DNA from: Oryzias latipes | Taxonomy: Eukaryota > Chordata > Actinopteri > Beloniformes > Adrianichthyidae | DNA length: 64,000 nt | Assembly: GCF_002234675.1 (NCBI RefSeq) | Contig: NC_019880.2 | Span: 14,249,756 to 14,313,755, forward strand | Reading direction: 5' to 3' | The notes under the pieces: generated by a model | What the model saw: only the letters and a program-made list of their open reading frames with translations | Told to the model about the DNA's origin: nothing | Databases searched by the model: none | Shown: positions 62,498-64,000 of the stretch, in pieces | Layout: every line of letters begins with the position of its first letter | Position numbering within the stretch: the first letter of the stretch is position 1 | Position numbers and translations under genes: made by a program

Positions 62498-63098
62498 CCA
62501 AAAGCACTGGAATTTAAAGAAACATTTTTATATGATGGTACGAATGTAACCTACATAAATTGAATTATTCGTTTTTTATGTAGTTTTATGCTTTATTATT
62601 AATTCCACCTTTATCTAAAAAAAACTAAAATTAGCGTTTTTGTACTTTCCTTTTCAAAATCATTAAGAATAACAACAACGAAAACAAGCCGTACTTTCTA
62701 TTTATAACAGTGTTCATTAAACATAAGGGGAAATTTTTCAAATAAATAAAAAATGAAGTATGTGCCTTCATTTTTCATGTTGCATACGTCATGTACAATA
62801 CACAAACTGGCCTCTAGGTGTCTCTCTTTAGTGAAAAAACGTGTCAAAGCCCTTGTTGGACTTACCGTGTTGGCTTTAAACGTGAAATTGACTACATTAC
62901 TGCAAAAAGAAAATTTTGTTTTATTTCCATAAAACATAAGAATCATAAATGTAACTTTAATATCGACGTGTAGCAAGCAGTTCCTGAAATCCCTCACATG
63001 TCCCACCTGCAAGCAGCAGCTGTAGTGACTCAAACTGTGGGCGAGACCAAAAACATAAGACAACCAATCAGAGACCAGCAGACCAGCGGCGAGTCTTC
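62498..63098 (+). promoter_or_regulatory. Upstream region of fmn1 with CCAAT motifs
   Basis: AT-rich to about 62,960, then more balanced. CAACCAATCAG holds a CCAAT box at 63,064-63,068, and an inverse CCAAT (ATTGG) is at 63,101-63,105. They sit about 110-150 bp before the donor of the putative first exon. No TATA box is seen. No gene is supported in 62,498-62,960. Confidence 0.5.
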
Positions 63099-63213
63099 CC
63101 ATTGGCCCAAGATCCCGTGGATCATGTTGGAGTGGCCCAGAGAATCCGAGGTGAGCATCGGCTGGCCGCAGAACAGAGATGAGGAGAAATTCTTTGCTCG
63201 ACCGTGAAATCGG
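63099..63213 (+). other. fmn1: Putative non-coding first exon of fmn1
   Basis: The exon ends at 63,213 with the strong donor CGG-GTAAGT. Its start is not defined, and transcription may begin anywhere after the CCAAT boxes. An open frame passes through but ends in TGA (63,205) before the donor, so it is untranslated if spliced to 63,874. Confidence 0.45.
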
Positions 63214-63873
63214 GTAAGTAATTGCTCATCTTCACTCGGCAGCATCTGGTTTTGCACCTACAGCAGGCGCAGCTGACTTGAACTCACTGTCAGTCTCTAA
63301 TAACCAACTTCAACTTAGAAACGGGCTAAATCGCAGTTTCAGTCTAATCAAGGAAAAGTTAACATACGACAAATATGCGTCAGATCATTTGCAGTCGTAT
63401 TTTTGTCGCCATTAGCTAGAAACTCCCTAAAGGGTTATTGTGTTTTAACCTTTTCCATTTAACATTGCCAAATCCACCCGTGGCCGTGGCAAGGTGACAA
63501 GATCCCACGGGATTATGTTGTGGCGCAAACAGCAGGGATTCAGCGGGTAACATTAGAAGCACATGTGAGGCTGTTTGGCTTGTAAACAGATGTGGTGCTG
63601 CTGTGACGTCAGCTCTTGTGCGGCAGCTTCTTATATATTGATGAAATGCATCTTAGTAAAGGTTCATGTGTGGAAATGAAAATCATTTTTTTGCTTCTAG
63701 TTCTTTTTATGCCTAGTGAAACATCTCACCTGTAGGATGAAGAGGAGTGAAAATAATTCGTTTTTTACTTTTAGGCTGCACACATTTTGAGATGATAAAA
63801 TGTCTGCAGCATCACGGCCAGTCTTTCTATCTGAAATCCGATTTGTCTCTGTGTTCTACTTTCCCCCTGACAG

Positions 63874-64000
63874 CTTTGAGGCCAGGTGATGAATAGCCTG
63901 GTCCCACCTTCAGAAGTTCAGGCCTGTGTTCTCTGCCTGCGTTTTCCATCATGGAGGGCACAAACACTGTGTTGATCCTCTACACCCCCATCTGTGAGCT
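63874..64000 (+). CDS. fmn1: Formin 1, start of coding region (window cuts the exon)
   Basis: The acceptor CCCCCTGACAG precedes 63,874; the ATG is at 63,951 in CCATC-ATG-G context. The 50 coding bases read MEGTNTVLILYTPICEL. Human formin 1 starts MEGT....L...PI.EL, so eight of the first 17 positions agree as I recall it, at the right place, with the ATG in the second exon. Formin 1 nucleates and elongates unbranched actin filaments through FH1-FH2 domains and acts at adherens junctions. In human, FMN1 is the divergent neighbour of RYR3, as here. Only the N-terminus is in the window, so no domain can be checked. Confidence 0.78.

Overview
The window looks like euchromatic teleost DNA: split host genes with GT-AG introns, AT-rich introns, and fish-type transposons (RTE and Tx1 LINEs, tRNA-headed SINEs, PIF/Harbinger, Tc1, KDZ, MITEs). 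Several repeat families remind me of medaka-like (Oryzias) genomes, but that is recognition only. No RNA gene, CRISPR array or prokaryotic feature is visible.

Layout. (1) 1-42,081, minus strand: the first seven coding exons of a ryanodine receptor, best matched to ryr3. Their sizes are 48, 120, 105, 75, 79, 113 and 100 nt. They encode the N-terminal 213 residues, and the gene continues beyond position 1. Intron 1 (28.2 kb) carries most of the repeats: a tRNA-headed SINE, a nearly intact 5'-truncated RTE-type LINE with a perfect 15-bp target duplication, and a 4.15-kb PIF/Harbinger-type element whose inverted ends are built of minisatellite. (2) 42,082-43,753: ryr3 upstream DNA. (3) 43,843-62,474, minus strand: a Tx1-clade LINE with ORF1 and ORF2, bounded at both ends by (GAAA)n. 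It is split by a 13,122-bp DNA transposon (47,379-60,500) with about 0.8-kb terminal inverted repeats and a 7-bp target duplication. Inside that transposon, minus-strand exons resemble the Kyakuja-Dileera-Zisupton (KDZ) transposase, broken by in-frame TGA codons and by other repeats. (4) 62,498-64,000, plus strand: the start of formin 1 (fmn1). It is divergent from ryr3, the same arrangement as in human.

How the parts relate. The two host genes are unrelated in function: ryr3 is an intracellular calcium-release channel and fmn1 an actin nucleator. They share a conserved head-to-head arrangement whose 21-kb spacer is largely one nested transposon composite. Removing the KDZ-like insertion and one copy of its target duplication leaves the Tx1 ORF2 fully open (about 1,314 codons), so the target was intact when hit, while the inserted element's own transposase is decayed. 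That suggests a dead copy mobilised in trans, and it is the most interesting observation in the window.
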